Assembly (NCBI GenBank): GCA_011319805.1
Contig: SJRY01000228.1
Coordinates: forward strand, 186,001-250,000
DNA from: Macrocybe gigantea
Lineage: Eukaryota > Basidiomycota > Agaricomycetes > Agaricales > Callistosporiaceae
DNA: 64,000 bases
Direction: 5' to 3'
Under the pieces are notes generated by a model that ran no database searches, was not told where the DNA came from, and saw nothing but the letters and a program-made list of their open reading frames with translations. The translations under genes were made by a program, and so were the position numbers. Of this stretch, positions 48,301-59,950 are shown piece after piece (the stretch's first letter is position 1; each line of letters begins with the position of its first letter).

Positions 48301-49021
48301 CATTAAGGACATCACAGTATCCTGTCCGATCTGAAAGCCATTGTCAAAATGAATATCGCGCTAGCAAGCGAGTCAGAACTGACCCCGTAAAACTCCATTG
48401 TCTGGAGGCTAGCACTGTTTTCAGAAACGTTTTACGAGGATTACATTGGTTCTCACAGTTGCTGCTTGTATATGGGCAAAGAGGAAAGCTGAATTCGGGC
48501 CTCCTTTTGCATGTGAGCAAAGTATTGTATCTTCTTCTCGATGGCATTCCATTCGTTCCAAGCAACATCTTCATTTCCCGCCGTCTCGTATTCTTGGATC
48601 GAATCGGCGTTTTCGAGGATGAACTGCTTGGAAACTGATCCGTCATGCAACCCGTGACATAGAGCTCTAGCCAGCCGAATGGAAAGCCGAGACGCAAGGC
48701 CAGCCTTAGAGCCTTCAAAGATGAGTTTTCTCGCTCGGAGAATAGCCTCTATGCTCTTGCGATAGTCGCCAACTTCGAAATAAGCAGCGCTTAGATTGGA
48801 TGGGAAAACTTCGTTTGAAGGTTCAGTCGCTTCTCCCTGTGTTAGTGTACGTTCAATTTTGAACATGATATCTTATCCAAGAAGGAACAACCTTAGTATA
48901 GCATTCAATCGCGCTACGAATCGTTTCTCTCAGCAGTTGCCCCAACATATATCGACAGAGATCACCTTGCGAAACTCCCCGTCTTGAAGAATGTGTTCCC
49001 AGCTTCCTTGAAGTCTGTCAT
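42342..49021 (-). CDS. TPR/DUF4470-type protein, intron carries a transposon
   Basis: The start at 49021 gives MTDFKEAGNTFFKTGSFA. Two short introns join AIECYTK and GEATEPSNEVFPSNLSAAYF, a TPR-like repeat, then VGDYRKSIEAILRARKLIF. Next comes a DUF4470-like module (LNDLAPKKRNAVRVHFTLLD, HHPAIIARDLCIVMLLGDLS). Later exons read NGIETFNSQYGLGKPKEEHA, QLRFEFILGELNKEMQRMSL and NTGIWASNDTYFYT. A 3263-nt intron (46584-43322) holds the transposon. After it the gene continues YALLVPAQIERYFGCSFLDK, EELASRSELVDWLTRVLIYT, RRIRLDPWRAEFETILALVS and RVEKMRREGWVMGVFKPHS, ending EVKVLED at 42342. The family is fungal and uncharacterised. Without the insert the intron would be 51 nt. Confidence 0.78.
43362..43400 (+). 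repeat. Left terminal inverted repeat
   Basis: Begins aggtagatgccctcaggaac and ends gtttatgtaagc. It matches the right end base for base over 39 bp. The flanking dinucleotide is TA. Confidence 0.95.
43720..46423 (+). CDS. DDE transposase of the agaric type, three exons
   Basis: Transposase that would cut and join the element ends. A long acidic, basic N-terminus (Asp/Ser runs near residue 85) leads to a helical region (FGALRRVAERLSLKAKDRSL, RNIRKWILQYLKTS) and an HTH-like segment (GINRRKISERTGCKWLKKLS). The catalytic acids are probably D537 in THDESTF (45328-45330), D in LFDNAPSH (45678-45680) and E in NYIEMWW (46103-46105). A Cys-rich stretch (FKCPPGRTDCCCRRL) lies between. Introns are at 45486-45538 and 46225-46272. 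The last exon reads GLTGAQAVWANRKYHGHRTL and ends at 46423. The frame breaks once at 45860, where gcggatgc needs one more G, so activity is uncertain. Confidence 0.85.
46514..46526 (+). repeat. Telomere-like CCCTAA motif inside the transposon
   Basis: Reads taaaccctaaccctac next to the right inverted repeat, two units of the common fungal telomere repeat. It is short and may be chance. Confidence 0.4.
46533..46571 (-). repeat. Right terminal inverted repeat
   Basis: Reads gcttacataaac through to catctacct on the plus strand, the reverse complement of the left repeat. The TA that follows is 46572-46573. Confidence 0.95.
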
Positions 49022-49880
49022 TATTACTGCACCATCAGACGTTCAATGTCAATGAAAAAATAGTTGAAAGATGATCGTAAACACGTTGACGCGATCAGGA
49101 CGCCACCAACACGCCACAACATGGTGGACGTGTCGATCTAAGTACGGTGGACCTCTTTCAAAGGTGTGTAATATTTCGTCTCGACATTCCAGTCACAAAA
49201 TCCGGAGAGAGAATCGCGTATCAAAGGAAAGAAAATTGCGTTCCATGACATCATAACGGCTGTCCCTTTCAAGCAAGCAAATGGACGAGGGTATCTGGCG
49301 CCAGACTGGGCGAACCAGCATCGTGTGATGCCTCGCGATGAATATTGCCGATCTAATCTCGAGCACAAGTTCCGCAGCTCAAGCGCTCACGGGTTATCAG
49401 CGCGCTGGCAATGTTTCTTCACTGATAATGATTGCGTGGGCGTGTGGTTGCCTGGTGTAAGGAAGTGCGATGTTCAGACACAAAGGACGCTCCTGTAGCA
49501 TCCAATGACAATAAGGCGCGCCTTGAAACCATATTTCCGAAAAGATTGAGGACTGTCATCGTCGCCATCTGCAGGCACAAGAATCGGCGTTCGTAACGTA
49601 GAGTCACAACACGCTCCTCCCAAGGAAGTTCGTGATACGAGAGCGTAGAACGTTATGCCCCATTGCCTATTAAGCCTATGAAATCAAGATTCCGAGAGCT
49701 GCGGAATTTTGATGTCATAGTCAAGACGAACCAATGTTTATAGGAAGCTTCACCGTCTAAAAAAAAGATATGGAAGAAGATACATTGAGCGTGGAAGGTG
49801 CTGCGAATATTGTCCAGAGTGCTTGGGAGCACTCGGCTGACATGGGGACGGTACGCCCGCCTGCAAACGAGCAGGCACGT
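49022..49880. other. Intergenic, nothing recognised
   Basis: About 860 bp between the TPR/DUF4470 gene start and the 3' end of the AhpD-like gene. Short frames such as 49138-49368 (-) have no support. Confidence 0.4.
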
Positions 49881-50833
49881 CTATTCGTCGATGGACTGCT
49901 TCACCTCCGGCACCTCTTCGCGCCACTTGATCCCGGCATGGCTAGCCACCTCCATCGAGATCCACTTGACCGCCTGCGCCTCCTCATATGTCGCACCGGC
50001 CCTACGGGCGCCATCGAGATGCCATCCGATCTGACGAGGGGTGTCGCCCGCGATGAGCGCAGCGACGAGGGTATAGGACGTCTCGACCGGTGACAGTACG
50101 CCAGTGTAGCCGTATGTCAGACCATACCCTATCGTGTTCGAGAACCAGCCTGTTTCACGATGAGCATTATCAGCGGCGGGAATAACCAGAGAAACCCCAT
50201 ACCCATGTCAGGATAGATGGTATCCAGGAGGCCTTGCACATGCTCCGCGGTCTTGCCATAGATGCTGTTGAAGAGCTCACGTCCGACACGCTCGTGCTCT
50301 TCGATGGGCGTGCGGTTGTTTCTAGCATCATGCACTCAGCCAGGCGACGAAAAGGCAAATTGGGACCAGGCTCACCTCATCATCTGTGCATCGCGCAGCT
50401 CCTCCGGCATAGCTTCATGCAGCGCAATGAGACTGTTGATCGCCTGCCAGCAACTCTCATTCAATAGCTCCCGGCCCGTCACGTCAACCACTCACCCGCG
50501 GATAGCCGCTCGTCAGGCCGGATTTGAATATGGCGTCGCGCAGCTTCCGAGCGAGGAGTCGCTGGTCCTCTAGCGCGGCGCCTTGGCTCCTGATGTCATC
50601 CAGGACGTGGTGAAACACGCATGGAACGGCTTGTGGCTCGTTGGAGGCGCTGAACGCCACCACGGCGACGATGTACCAGGGGTTGGAGACTGACCATGAG
50701 GTACCGCATGAGCTATTATGCCACTCGATGGAAACGAATCAGGGCTGCTTAACGCACAATATGTCGCTGGACTTTTTTGAGGGAATGCAGCCTTTACCCT
50801 ATTCAAAAATGCAGGGGTTGCGAGTGCCGCCAT
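49881..50833 (-). CDS. AhpD/carboxymuconolactone decarboxylase-like protein
   Basis: Helical protein of the AhpD-like/CMD superfamily, whose members include peroxidase partners and decarboxylases. The start at 50833 gives MAALATPAFLNRVKAAFPQK. An exon reads VPCVFHHVLDDIRSQGAALE and KLRDAIFKSGLTSGYPR. The next reads AINSLIALHEAMPEELRDAQ, then EEHERVGRELFNSIYGKTAE and VQGLLDTIYPDMG. The last exon reads WFSNTIGYGLTYGYTGVLSP, ETSYTLVAALIAGDTPRQIG and EEAQAVKWISMEVASHAGIK, and ends KQSIDE at 49881. The classic CxxC of AhpD is not evident, so a peroxidase role is doubtful. I recall close relatives across agarics annotated only as AhpD-like. Confidence 0.78.
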
Positions 50834-51200
50834 GGTAGCAGAGTCAGCTTTGCAAGGTGGAAACTGCGTGGGCTGGACGATGCTTCTTCGATGGCGCACA
50901 TCTCCGGCCCAAAATTCATGCAGATGATGAAAGGAAAGACTCGGCTCGCCCACGAAGTGATCCAAGTGATGGATTTAGTACAAATTCGTATCCCGCTCCA
51001 GCCCGTCGTCAACCTCGGTCCTTTTAGACGACAGCAGCGGATCGACCTTCAAAAGTTTACAACTACGTCTACATGTCAATCCTTATCAACTTCAGAACTG
51101 TTCGTTATGGTGGGTGGCTGATCGCGATTGTCTAGCAAAGTGGTTAGCCAATCTCGACCAGTCACTTCATAAAACAGCTCGTCGTTCGACGCCGTTTAAA
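50834..51200. other. Short intergenic region between AhpD-like gene and Dicer
   Basis: Holds the promoter of the AhpD-like gene and the Dicer 3' end. No other feature was seen. Confidence 0.4.
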
Positions 51201-54200
51201 TCAAGAAATTATAGCTGGCGTCACGGCGTCTTGAGGCACCTCGACCGTATCCTCGTCCATTGCCTGACCACACAAGCACAGCGTTGAGAGAGATCTTTCG
51301 GAATTCGTGTCCCGAAGGATAATCAACGACCTCTCCGCTGCCATGACCTTCGCCACATTCAGGCTCGTCGCAACGATAGGCCCGACAAGGACATTGCCGT
51401 GAACCAGGACGGACATTCCATCCATGGAAATCCCTTGTCGCATGCGTTGCTGTTTCCTGAAGTAGACGCAAGTTAAAGACGATGCGATCACGGAACGAAA
51501 AGTCAGGCAAGGAACGCAACGCACTCGAACGTGACCTTGGTGCAGCCCTTGCTAGCTGCCCACGTCACAAGTTCCGACACGGGGTCCTTTGCAAGCGAAG
51601 GCGTCAAGAGAGACAGAACATCGCCCATAACGGTCTGCACCACCGCGGACGCCTTTTCATAGTTATATGCCGAATCAATCAGAATAGCGCCCATGAGACT
51701 CTCGAAGACGTCGCTGAGCGGTTTCGGTGGGTCGTATTTCCATCCGCGCTTCACAATCTCCTCGGTGGATGCCGCCTGCAGGACCGGAACATATCGGTCA
51801 ATGACCTCCGTCAGGTCTACGCGGTTGACCAGCATGATCTTATGGAGCTCCAAACGCGTTATTGCCAGATAGGCTAGCGTCTGCGCGCAGACTGCCCTCG
51901 TCTTCGGCCACGCTAATTGATGAGAATTTGCTGCCGGAAATTTGTCGAACAAGTACTTGACGACCACCAGATCCAAAAGTGCTGAGGACCGCGTCAGTGG
52001 ACCAAGGATGCTGTGGAAAGAAGACCAATTCAAAGATCGTCCTTACCGTCACCCAGAAATTCAAGACGTTGATATGACGGTCCGCATGCAGGTCCCGAGA
52101 AAGAAGGATGAGTCATGGCCTCGACCAAAGTTCGCTACGGTGAAACGTGTATCCGAGCCTTTCTTCCAACTCAAGGAACAACCGTGACGAATGCAAGCTG
52201 CGAGGCCTGCGGCCAAACCGCACCGACCACGGTGTAGGCCCGCCGAAGCACATGCCCAAAGCCACTCCCGTATGCAGTGCCATCTGAATCCCTCCCGTCA
52301 CAAAACTCGCGCCCAAGATGGCTTCCATGCAGTCCTGCAGGCTGCGGCGTGGGAAATGCCTCTGCGCCCGCCGCTCCGGGATCACCTCCCATCCCCTCTC
52401 CGCAGGCTCCGAGTACCTCCAGCTCTGCACGCTCTGCGTCTCGCTAGTCAGAAACCGCTCGAGACCGATCTCCTTCGCGCGCGAGAGCAAGAACCGATTC
52501 GTAACAACGCTCTGCCGCAGGGCCGAAAGCTGTCCTTCGTGCCGGAATGGGAACTTGTTGAACAGGTGTACAGACGTGCAAAGCTTCAACACCGCGTCGC
52601 CTAGGGTTTCCAAGCGCTGGTTGTTGTATCCGGCACAGCAGCTTGGAAGTGTGAGCGCTTCCACGAGCCGATCGTCATCAATCGGCGGAAGGCCCAGCTC
52701 GACGCGGGCGCGTCTCACACGAAAGATGTCGGTCAGGCGATGACAAACCGCAGGTAGCACTTCGAAAGCACGACGCATATCTGGAGGCAGCGCTACCACT
52801 TTGCAGCATCCCATAGGCACCAAATAACCATCGTGTGCGGTAAGAGTAGGGGGAGCAATTCCACTGGAATCGGGATGAAGGGGATATGTGCCATCGAAGG
52901 AACGCGGCAAGATCGTGACCCCAATGAGAGGCCCAGTCTCCGGAACATGCGCTATGCGTTTCTTCCTGGTCCAACGGTTCATGAAAAAGTCATAATACGT
53001 CGTATGCCCCTCTTCTCGTGAACCAGAAGGGGGCATTGAACTCGGCGTGAGATCACGGCGTATATTTTGCAGCAGAAGTGGCCGACCCCATTCATTGTTA
53101 TTCAATAGGAGGAGCTCCCCCTTCCCACAGTCTTCCTCGTCAATATGAGGCCAATTTGGATTTCCGTATGGCTCATCGACCAATGCTCGGATGGCGCAGA
53201 AATCAGGGCGGTTTCTGTGCGTAATCGGAACGAGGTAGAGACTCGGCGGCCCAGACAGAAAGCGAGATGTTATGCGATACCAGATTCCAAGCCTGGTATA
53301 CTCGCACATCAGCTCGCGCTTGTGGAGTTCATCGTCTTCGTCGAAAAACATCAACTGCCTGCCTGCTTCAATCCTCACCAAGGTCGAGCCACATAAGACC
53401 TCGGCTGGCGGAAAGAACGTCCCAGACACCAGACCAGCAACACGCCTCTCACCGATGGAAATGCTGTGGATCCATAGCGTAGGCCTGATTGTCCACGGGT
53501 CTATCACGGTCACAGCCATCACAGGAGGTATCTGACCCACGTCGCATATCGGTCTACCATCCGAATCTTCATTCAATTTGTGTTTGGGACCAATGGTAGG
53601 GAGGAGGTACTGATCAAAGACGTCCAAGTGGAATAAGCGCCAAACGGCGCGAAAAGCGGCTGCTCGCTTGGCCTCTTTCTTGGAGGCGCGGAGGGGACCG
53701 GTGAAGACGAGGTCGTCAGCTGCGAGCGGGAGACTTCCTGGCAATCTCACAGTGGCCTGGAAATCGCCGGAGAATTCAGGCAGCGGTTGGGGCGTGAACA
53801 GGTCTCGGGGAATGAGCGAGCACAAGTAATTCAGGAGAGAGATCGCGTTGTCATAGCTAAGGATCGCTCCTGAGTTTGGAACGACGTATCTTTCCCGTTT
53901 AGCAACATCGAGCGGCGACAGCGACTCATCCTCGTCGTCATCATCCTCAAATCCACCTTCTTGGACCTTCTTCTTGTTCCTACTGGCCAGCGACATGTTT
54001 CTGGATTGGTAAGCCTGCCTCACGTCCGGTTCAATATTTTTCAATGCTTGGTATCGAGATAGGGTAGAGATATCGTTTTCCTGCACCATAATAATGAAGG
54101 TGGAGGCCTTGTTCCGCGCTCGACCACGAGACTGTACATAGCCAACCATATGGAACAGGGGATCAAAGCGTATCACAAGATCGCAGGCCTGGTGGACTCA

Positions 54201-55836
54201 TGTCGGGAATGGACAGACGAAGACAGCGCAGTGCGTACCGGAAAGTCCAGTCCTTCCTCTGCAACAGACGTAGCGATGACTGGTTGCTTCCGAATTAAAT
54301 ACGTGCGCCCAAAGACATGAGAAATGCTCACGGAGATTTATCTTTCCAGAGCGAAAGGCTTCAACGCTGTCTCGTTGCGCACCATTCGTGATCTTAGGCC
54401 CATCAATGCCAACACCCTGCCCTATCAGGGAGCCGCTACGGATCAAACCATTCAATTCCGGTATCGTGGGGAGAATCTTGGCAAGAGCTATTGCGACCTG
54501 GCGCTGTTCTACGAATACGATGCCCTGAAACGAGATGGTGTGGTGCTCGACCAGGATGTCGATCAATGTGCATAGTTTTGGCGAGCACCAAGGGAGGGGG
54601 ACCGGCACGGGTAGTGTTTCAGTAGCAAGGTTAGGATCACGGAAGAAAGTCTGAAAACCGGACAGGACTTCCGAGGCGACCCAAAATTCCGGAGGTAGAG
54701 ATTTGGGTGTCGGGCCAGGAGGAAGGTCGATTTCCATATCGTAACTCGACCTTTGGATAGCATCCTTGTGGTCTTGGAATGCCCGAGCGATATGTTGTTC
54801 CATCTCTGTGTATATAAACAGAGACGCAGCATAAGGCCCAAGGCTACTAAGGGTCGCATGATAACGTGTTTCGATATTTGACCAAGGAATCTCGAGATCC
54901 GTCCAAAAGGTGGTTCCGAAAACAGAGAGGCAATCGAATAGCAAAGGTGAAGGGAAATCATAGTGCTCTGGGGAATACGGATATTCTTTGATGATCTGCA
55001 GGTATATCATCACACCAGACAAGTCAGGATGAACGGGATATATATATACCTCTACGGGTTTTGGGGAGTGCTTGGACAGTTCTTCGACGTGTTCGAGGAC
55101 GCTGACGACTGTCGCGTCCATGTTCGTTTCCAGTGTCTTTAGCGATCCGAGGGCATCTTTCGGATTGTAAATGGGAGACGCGGTCATCCCGAAAATTTTG
55201 GGCCGAGAAGAAACAGGGATGACCTGAGAATACTCCCGCATGATGCCGTTATAGGGGTGATTTCTCCTTGCATGATGACACTCGTCAAATATCATGAGGG
55301 AGACGCGATCTATGCTCCAGATTGAATGCGTCAGCATGTTGAGGAATATCTGTGCTATGATAAGACAGCATGCGATCAGCCACCTAACCGGAGAATCGAG
55401 GACGAAGTGCAGTGGTAAGATACCTGTCATCACGAACACATCGTTCTGCTCAAACTTTCTCTGCCATCCAAGACGATCTGTCAAATCTATGTCCATCGCG
55501 CCATGCAGCTTCAGGACGCGCAGCGGAATGTGCTGCGCAATGAAGCTTCCCTGTTGTTCGACGAGAGGGACTTTGGGCACAAGGAAGATGATCGCCTTGC
55601 CATTCGAGGTCGGCTGGGCTGCTATCCATCGAATGAGCAGGAGGCTGATCAGCGTCTTTCCGGAACCAGTGCTCATCGCAGCGATGACATTGCCTGCATC
55701 GGTTGACCAGGTTCAAGGCGTTTCAGGGACGGAGGACATGGTCCGCCTCACCTGTCTGGGCTTTGAGAAAGACCTCTTCCTGGTAACGGCGAGGCACAAG
55801 GTCGTTCAGTTGGTCTGTGATGGTGGAAGCTGCCAT
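51201..55836 (-). CDS. Dicer-like ribonuclease
   Basis: Cuts double-stranded RNA into small RNAs for RNA silencing. The start ATG at 55836 (MAASTITDQLNDLVPRRYQE) is followed by an intron, then NVIAAMSTGSGKTLISLLL (Walker A). The helicase also has LMIFDECHHARRNHPYNGIM (DECH), IFGMTASPI and HMVGYVQSRGRARNKASTF. The dimerisation domain reads GAILSYDNAISLLNYLCSLI and LPLAADDLVFTGPLRASKKE. RNase IIIa shows QRLETLGDAVLKLCT and DCMEAILGASF. RNase IIIb shows YQRLEFLGD across an intron, LLDLVVVKYLF and LSDVFESLMGAILIDSAYN. Catalytic acids appear present in both. The C-terminus ends VTPAIIS at 51201, after a segment VLVHGNVLVGPIVATSLNVA. No PAZ motif was recognised, which is usual for fungal Dicers. 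It is divergent from the phosducin-like gene. Confidence 0.94.
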
Positions 55837-56468
55837 GGTCTCGAAATGAAGTGGAGGGGAACGAAGGAAGCAGAGAAAGCACAACACACTGGCAGATGGT
55901 GCGAGGAACGTTTTGTCCTCTCATCTGTCAAACCCAAGAGAGTGTCACTAGCAGAAAAAGGTTAATATTTCTTTGTCGTCATGGAATACAAGAGATCATT
56001 TTCATATTCAAATCAGTGCTGGTCTTTTAGATTGCAAGCATATATCCAACCATTTCAGATAAACTCATATATGCTCTCTCTGGCTCGGCATGTCAGAATG
56101 TCAACCCGATGAGACGGCTATTTCTCTTGGTTTGTGCCCATGAGTCTCGGCCACCAATACAGTCAATATCGAATCTCTGTGTGTCCAGCCCTGATAGTTA
56201 TCATGGTAGACATCTCAACTCGGGATTTTTTTTGACACCAGACTGCTATCATAGCTGGGATGTAGGATTGGTCATGTGATGAAACGTTCTGATCCCCTCC
56301 GGCTGCGGCGAATCTCTGAACTCCTTCAACACTCGTTCATATCCACGTCAAGGAATCGATCAGAATTACAGCAATCTGCGCCGCAGGCTCTGCGAATCTC
56401 ATAAATTGAATAGCTCGATAAACTGACAAAGCGAAGCACCCTTGACTCATCTTATCTTTCTCCCAACC
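55837..56468. other. Shared divergent promoter region of Dicer and the phosducin-like gene
   Basis: 632 bp between opposite starts. No TATA element stands out and no coding signal was found. Confidence 0.45.
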
Positions 56469-57475
56469 ATGGCCGTAAACCCAGACGAAGACACCGAATT
56501 GTAAGCCTTGCCACGCACACAACGAAAAGAAAAACCAGCTCGTTTCTCATCTGCAAAGTTCCCCACCAGCAACGACGCCCTGCGCAAGCACGGCATCCTC
56601 CCACCAAAGGAGCCGCCCCCGCCTTCACCCTCCCCGCCTCCATCCCCAACACTCGATGACCTCCTCGACGAGTTCGACACCAAAGAGCTGCGCGAGCTGG
56701 GCGAAGACGCTGCGGATGACGAGACGGAGCGCATGCTCGAGGCCTACAGACGCCAGCGCCTCGCAGAGGAGCGCACCCAGGCCCGCAAGGCGCGCTTCGG
56801 CCGCGTGTACCCCATCGGAAGAGACGATTATACCCGCGAGGTCACCGAAGCGAGCCAGGTCGATGAGGAAGACGACGAAGAGGAGCAAGGTACCGGTGTC
56901 GTGTGTTTCTTGTACAAGGACGGGTACGTCTGTCGACCGTCTATTCACACACATGCATCTCACCACCCTGAAGGATCCCTCGGAGCGACAGGGCCTTCCA
57001 GCACATACGCGTCCTCGCCTCCAAATACCCGCGGACAAAGTTCGTGTCCATCATCGGCGATAAATGCATCCCCAACCTCCCCGACACGCGCATCCCCATG
57101 CTCATCATATACAAAAAGGGCGACATACGCAATCAGATCGTCGCATGGGGTGCAGACAGAGAGAGGCGGCTCGAAGGTCCATCTCAATTCTCAAGCTCAT
57201 CAAAAATTCTTGACCGCTGATTTTAATCATTTTCTTTTCGATCTCCTTCAGAGCTCGAAGCGTTGCTGCTTGGAATGGGAATCCTCCACCCTTCCGAACG
57301 TCTCAAGCCTAGCAACCGACGCCAAGACGCAGAAGACGAAAGCGATGACGACGATGACGACGACCCATCTCGCGCGCGTTCGTCCGCGACATCGACCAAC
57401 ATCCGACCACCGAAAAACATCCGCGACAAAGCAAAGACTAACGATTCAGACTCGGACTTCGAGTTCGATTTGTAA
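56469..57475 (+). CDS. Phosducin-like protein (PLP2/PhLP2-3 group)
   Basis: Thioredoxin-fold co-chaperone that helps the CCT chaperonin fold actin and tubulin. The start at 56469 gives MAVNPDEDTEF. An intron of about 65 nt joins NDALRKHGILPPKE and a Pro-rich stretch, then LDDLLDEFDTKELRELGEDA and a helical segment ending RKARFGRVYPIGRDDYTREV. The thioredoxin part is split by introns: VCFLYKDG, then CEATFHHLRVLASKYPRTKF, VSIIGDKCIPNLPDTRIPML and YKKGDIRNQIVAWGADRER. The acidic tail ends DSDSDFEFDL. The ILPPKE and Gly-Arg-Val-Tyr-Pro-like motifs fit PhLP2/3. Confidence 0.9.
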
Positions 57476-57771
57476 TTATGTATCTATCTTCTATAAGCAC
57501 CCATTGTATGTTAGCCAACGTCAATATTCAATCTTATTTCCAAGGAATCAGACTCCGCTGGTTCGGCGCGTGGTTCTGAATCCACGACGACACCTCATGT
57601 GCACTAGGAGTGTACAACAGATTGCTTGGGCTTTCAAAGGCCTCGCAGGGCCAAGGCGCCCATACCGCACCAAGGATTCCCGGATGACTGCAGCATTCGA
57701 CATGATCAATAAGTTTTTTTTTAAAAAGAAAACAAACGCACCACCGGACGCCATGGGTCTGTAAGACCTGC

Positions 57772-59950
57772 TCATCGCATGTGACGACACCACACAAGTA
57801 GCATATCGCACATTTCCGTTGAAGTGGTAAAAAATCCGTCAGCCTCGGTGAAGCGCACCACCAGACGATTCTCCACGAGGTCGGACATTGCCAGAGCCTG
57901 TGTGCCATCTGATGGATCACCTGAATGGACACGGATTGCAGTCAGTTTCTCAGGGAAAATTTGGTGGTGGTACTAAATCTCAATCGACACTCACGGCCTG
58001 CCGCCATTCCATCACCTGCCAACTTGAACTACCACCACCGTGACGTACCCCAAAGCATCCCATGCACTTCACATATGGGGCGATTCTGTCCATGAGTGCG
58101 CTCGTGACTGTCGCAGGGTCCATTCCGCAAGACCGTACAACTTCCGCGGCCGCGGCGCACGCCTCTGTATGGACCCTAATACGTGTCCCTCCAAAGTTGA
58201 AGAACTCGCCTCCAACGCTTTGAAACAGCCGCCGCGTGTCCGAGTCCAGCACGTCCCAGTCGCTGGCGTGCTCAACGAGACGGGGGTTCCTGAGCACGTC
58301 CTGATACTGCATGTGATGATGTTCAACGCCGTCACAAAGGAAGAATGTCATAGCGAGGTCGAGGTGCTCTAGTTCGGGCCTGAACTCGAAGAACGCAGAA
58401 TCCCGCATGATGTTCACCAGCTCTAATTTTTTCGTGTGGATAAGATTGCAAAAGATGGGAACTATGTGCCTTTGCAACTCGCGAGACAACATCTCCCGTG
58501 TCAGCGCAACGTTGTGAGCCGGTTGTTCTATGAAGGTGCGAAGAGGTTCGGCCATAACGACATCAGCAGGTGGTGGAGTCATGCCAGGATGCGCGTGCGT
58601 TGCCAGCAACTCGACAATGGTCGACCGCCGTGAATGCACGGCATCGTGATTCAACTGAACCAAACGATCTTGTCGCATCCGAAGCATAATTTGCTCCATC
58701 GCTGGCTTGATGAGCTGCCACTCTAGCGCACAGGAAAAAATTAGCAGCGAAAGCGTCGCAAGATCAGCCGAGATCGTCGACTCACCTGCGTCTGTCAAAT
58801 CCTTTGTCTTCTTGACCAATGCTCGCGATTTAAAAGAGGTTTTATCCATTGCGTCTAACTCTGCAGCCCATTCTGCAATGAGGAGAAGGAATACATGAGC
58901 AACTGTGAATCACGAAGAATTAGGCCGATCACCTGGTTGAAGTCTGGCGCATATGCTAGGCCATAGATGAGAAAAAGAGAAAAAAGCAGATACAAGAGGT
59001 GAACATACTCTTCGAATCGCTTCTGGCGCTTCCACTGAAGCAGAGTTCGATAGTTGTCCAACCAGGTCTGTAACACTGCCTTTTGGTACTATCAGCGTCA
59101 GATCATTGAAAGCGAAAAGGTACACACCATGACTGCATCACGCTCTTTACGCTCCTTCTCAAGGTGGGTTAGCCACTGTTCTCTACTCCGAGGATCATCT
59201 GAAACATAAATAAAATTCTCTTCTAGTTTCTGAAGGATAGCAAGGCAACAAATTGCGCGTTTTGAATCTCGGCTCGTGGTAGGTGCATAGGAGCCACTGT
59301 GCATGGCTGGTTCGTTCAAGGAGGCCAATTTCAGCGCTTCACGTGGCAGTGCGAAAGATCTTGGCAAATCATTCGCCTGTTTAAAGCTGAGAATAACAGC
59401 ATCCATGTGAGGCCAAGAAGAAACAGGATAGAAAAGAACTCCCTACTGCGCTTTAAAACATTTGCTGCACAGCCGCGAAAGCGTCAAGTGGATGATAATC
59501 ATGCTCTTGTTACCACATTGCTAGATAATAGAAGACAGTGTAAACAGTATGTGATAGACTTGGAAAAGCGCAATGCGTACATGACAGTGGTTCTCAAACA
59601 GTAGCCGAGCATACTGCATCGGCGTCATGAAAGATGGACATTCGGGAGGCGGAAGGAATTCTACACGGGAAAACGATAATCGCCATATGAGTTCTGCCGA
59701 GCGACTCGCCAAAAAGGCATGCAGAGTGCGAGTAGCCTGGCTCATATATAGCAACGTGAGCGGCTCAAGATATCCTAGGATCTGGGATCCCGTCACTCCT
59801 TGTTTCAAGCAGTAACAGAGATGCTATACTTGCCTCAATCAGAAGTTCTAGAGGCAGTTCGACGAATAATCTCCGATAAAACTCGTTTTTTGCATACTTC
59901 TTGCGGTCCATGACGATGGGGAGATTGGTCCTGTCCTTGAATGGTACCAT
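57772..59950 (-). CDS. F-box protein with zinc-finger-like tail
   Basis: Probable SCF ubiquitin-ligase receptor. The start at 59950 leads to KYAKNEFYRRLFVELPLELL with the F-box, which continues across a GC-AG intron as ILGYLEPLTLLYMSQATRTL. Then come HAFLASRSAELIWRLSFSRV and PSFMTPMQYARLLFENHCH. Further exons read DDPRSREQWLTHLEKERKER, VLQTWLDNYRTLLQWKRQKR and EWQLIKPAMEQIMLRMRQDR. A long exon contains TREMLSRELQRHIVPIFCNL and DLAMTFFLCDGVEHHHMQYQ. The C-terminal part has PYVKCMGCFGVRH. A last exon reading SDLVENRLVVRFTEADG would end at 57772, but its splice phase needs one base. Another frame through the same exon runs further, to 57534. Confidence 0.75.

Noticed and set aside
46585..49021. 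Gene right of the transposon as a separate, truncated gene
   Set aside because: Splice sites on both sides of the insertion restore one frame and a normal intron length, so both flanks are one gene.
49881..50833. Active AhpD peroxidase
   Set aside because: No CxxC motif is visible in the assembled exons, so only membership in the superfamily is claimed.
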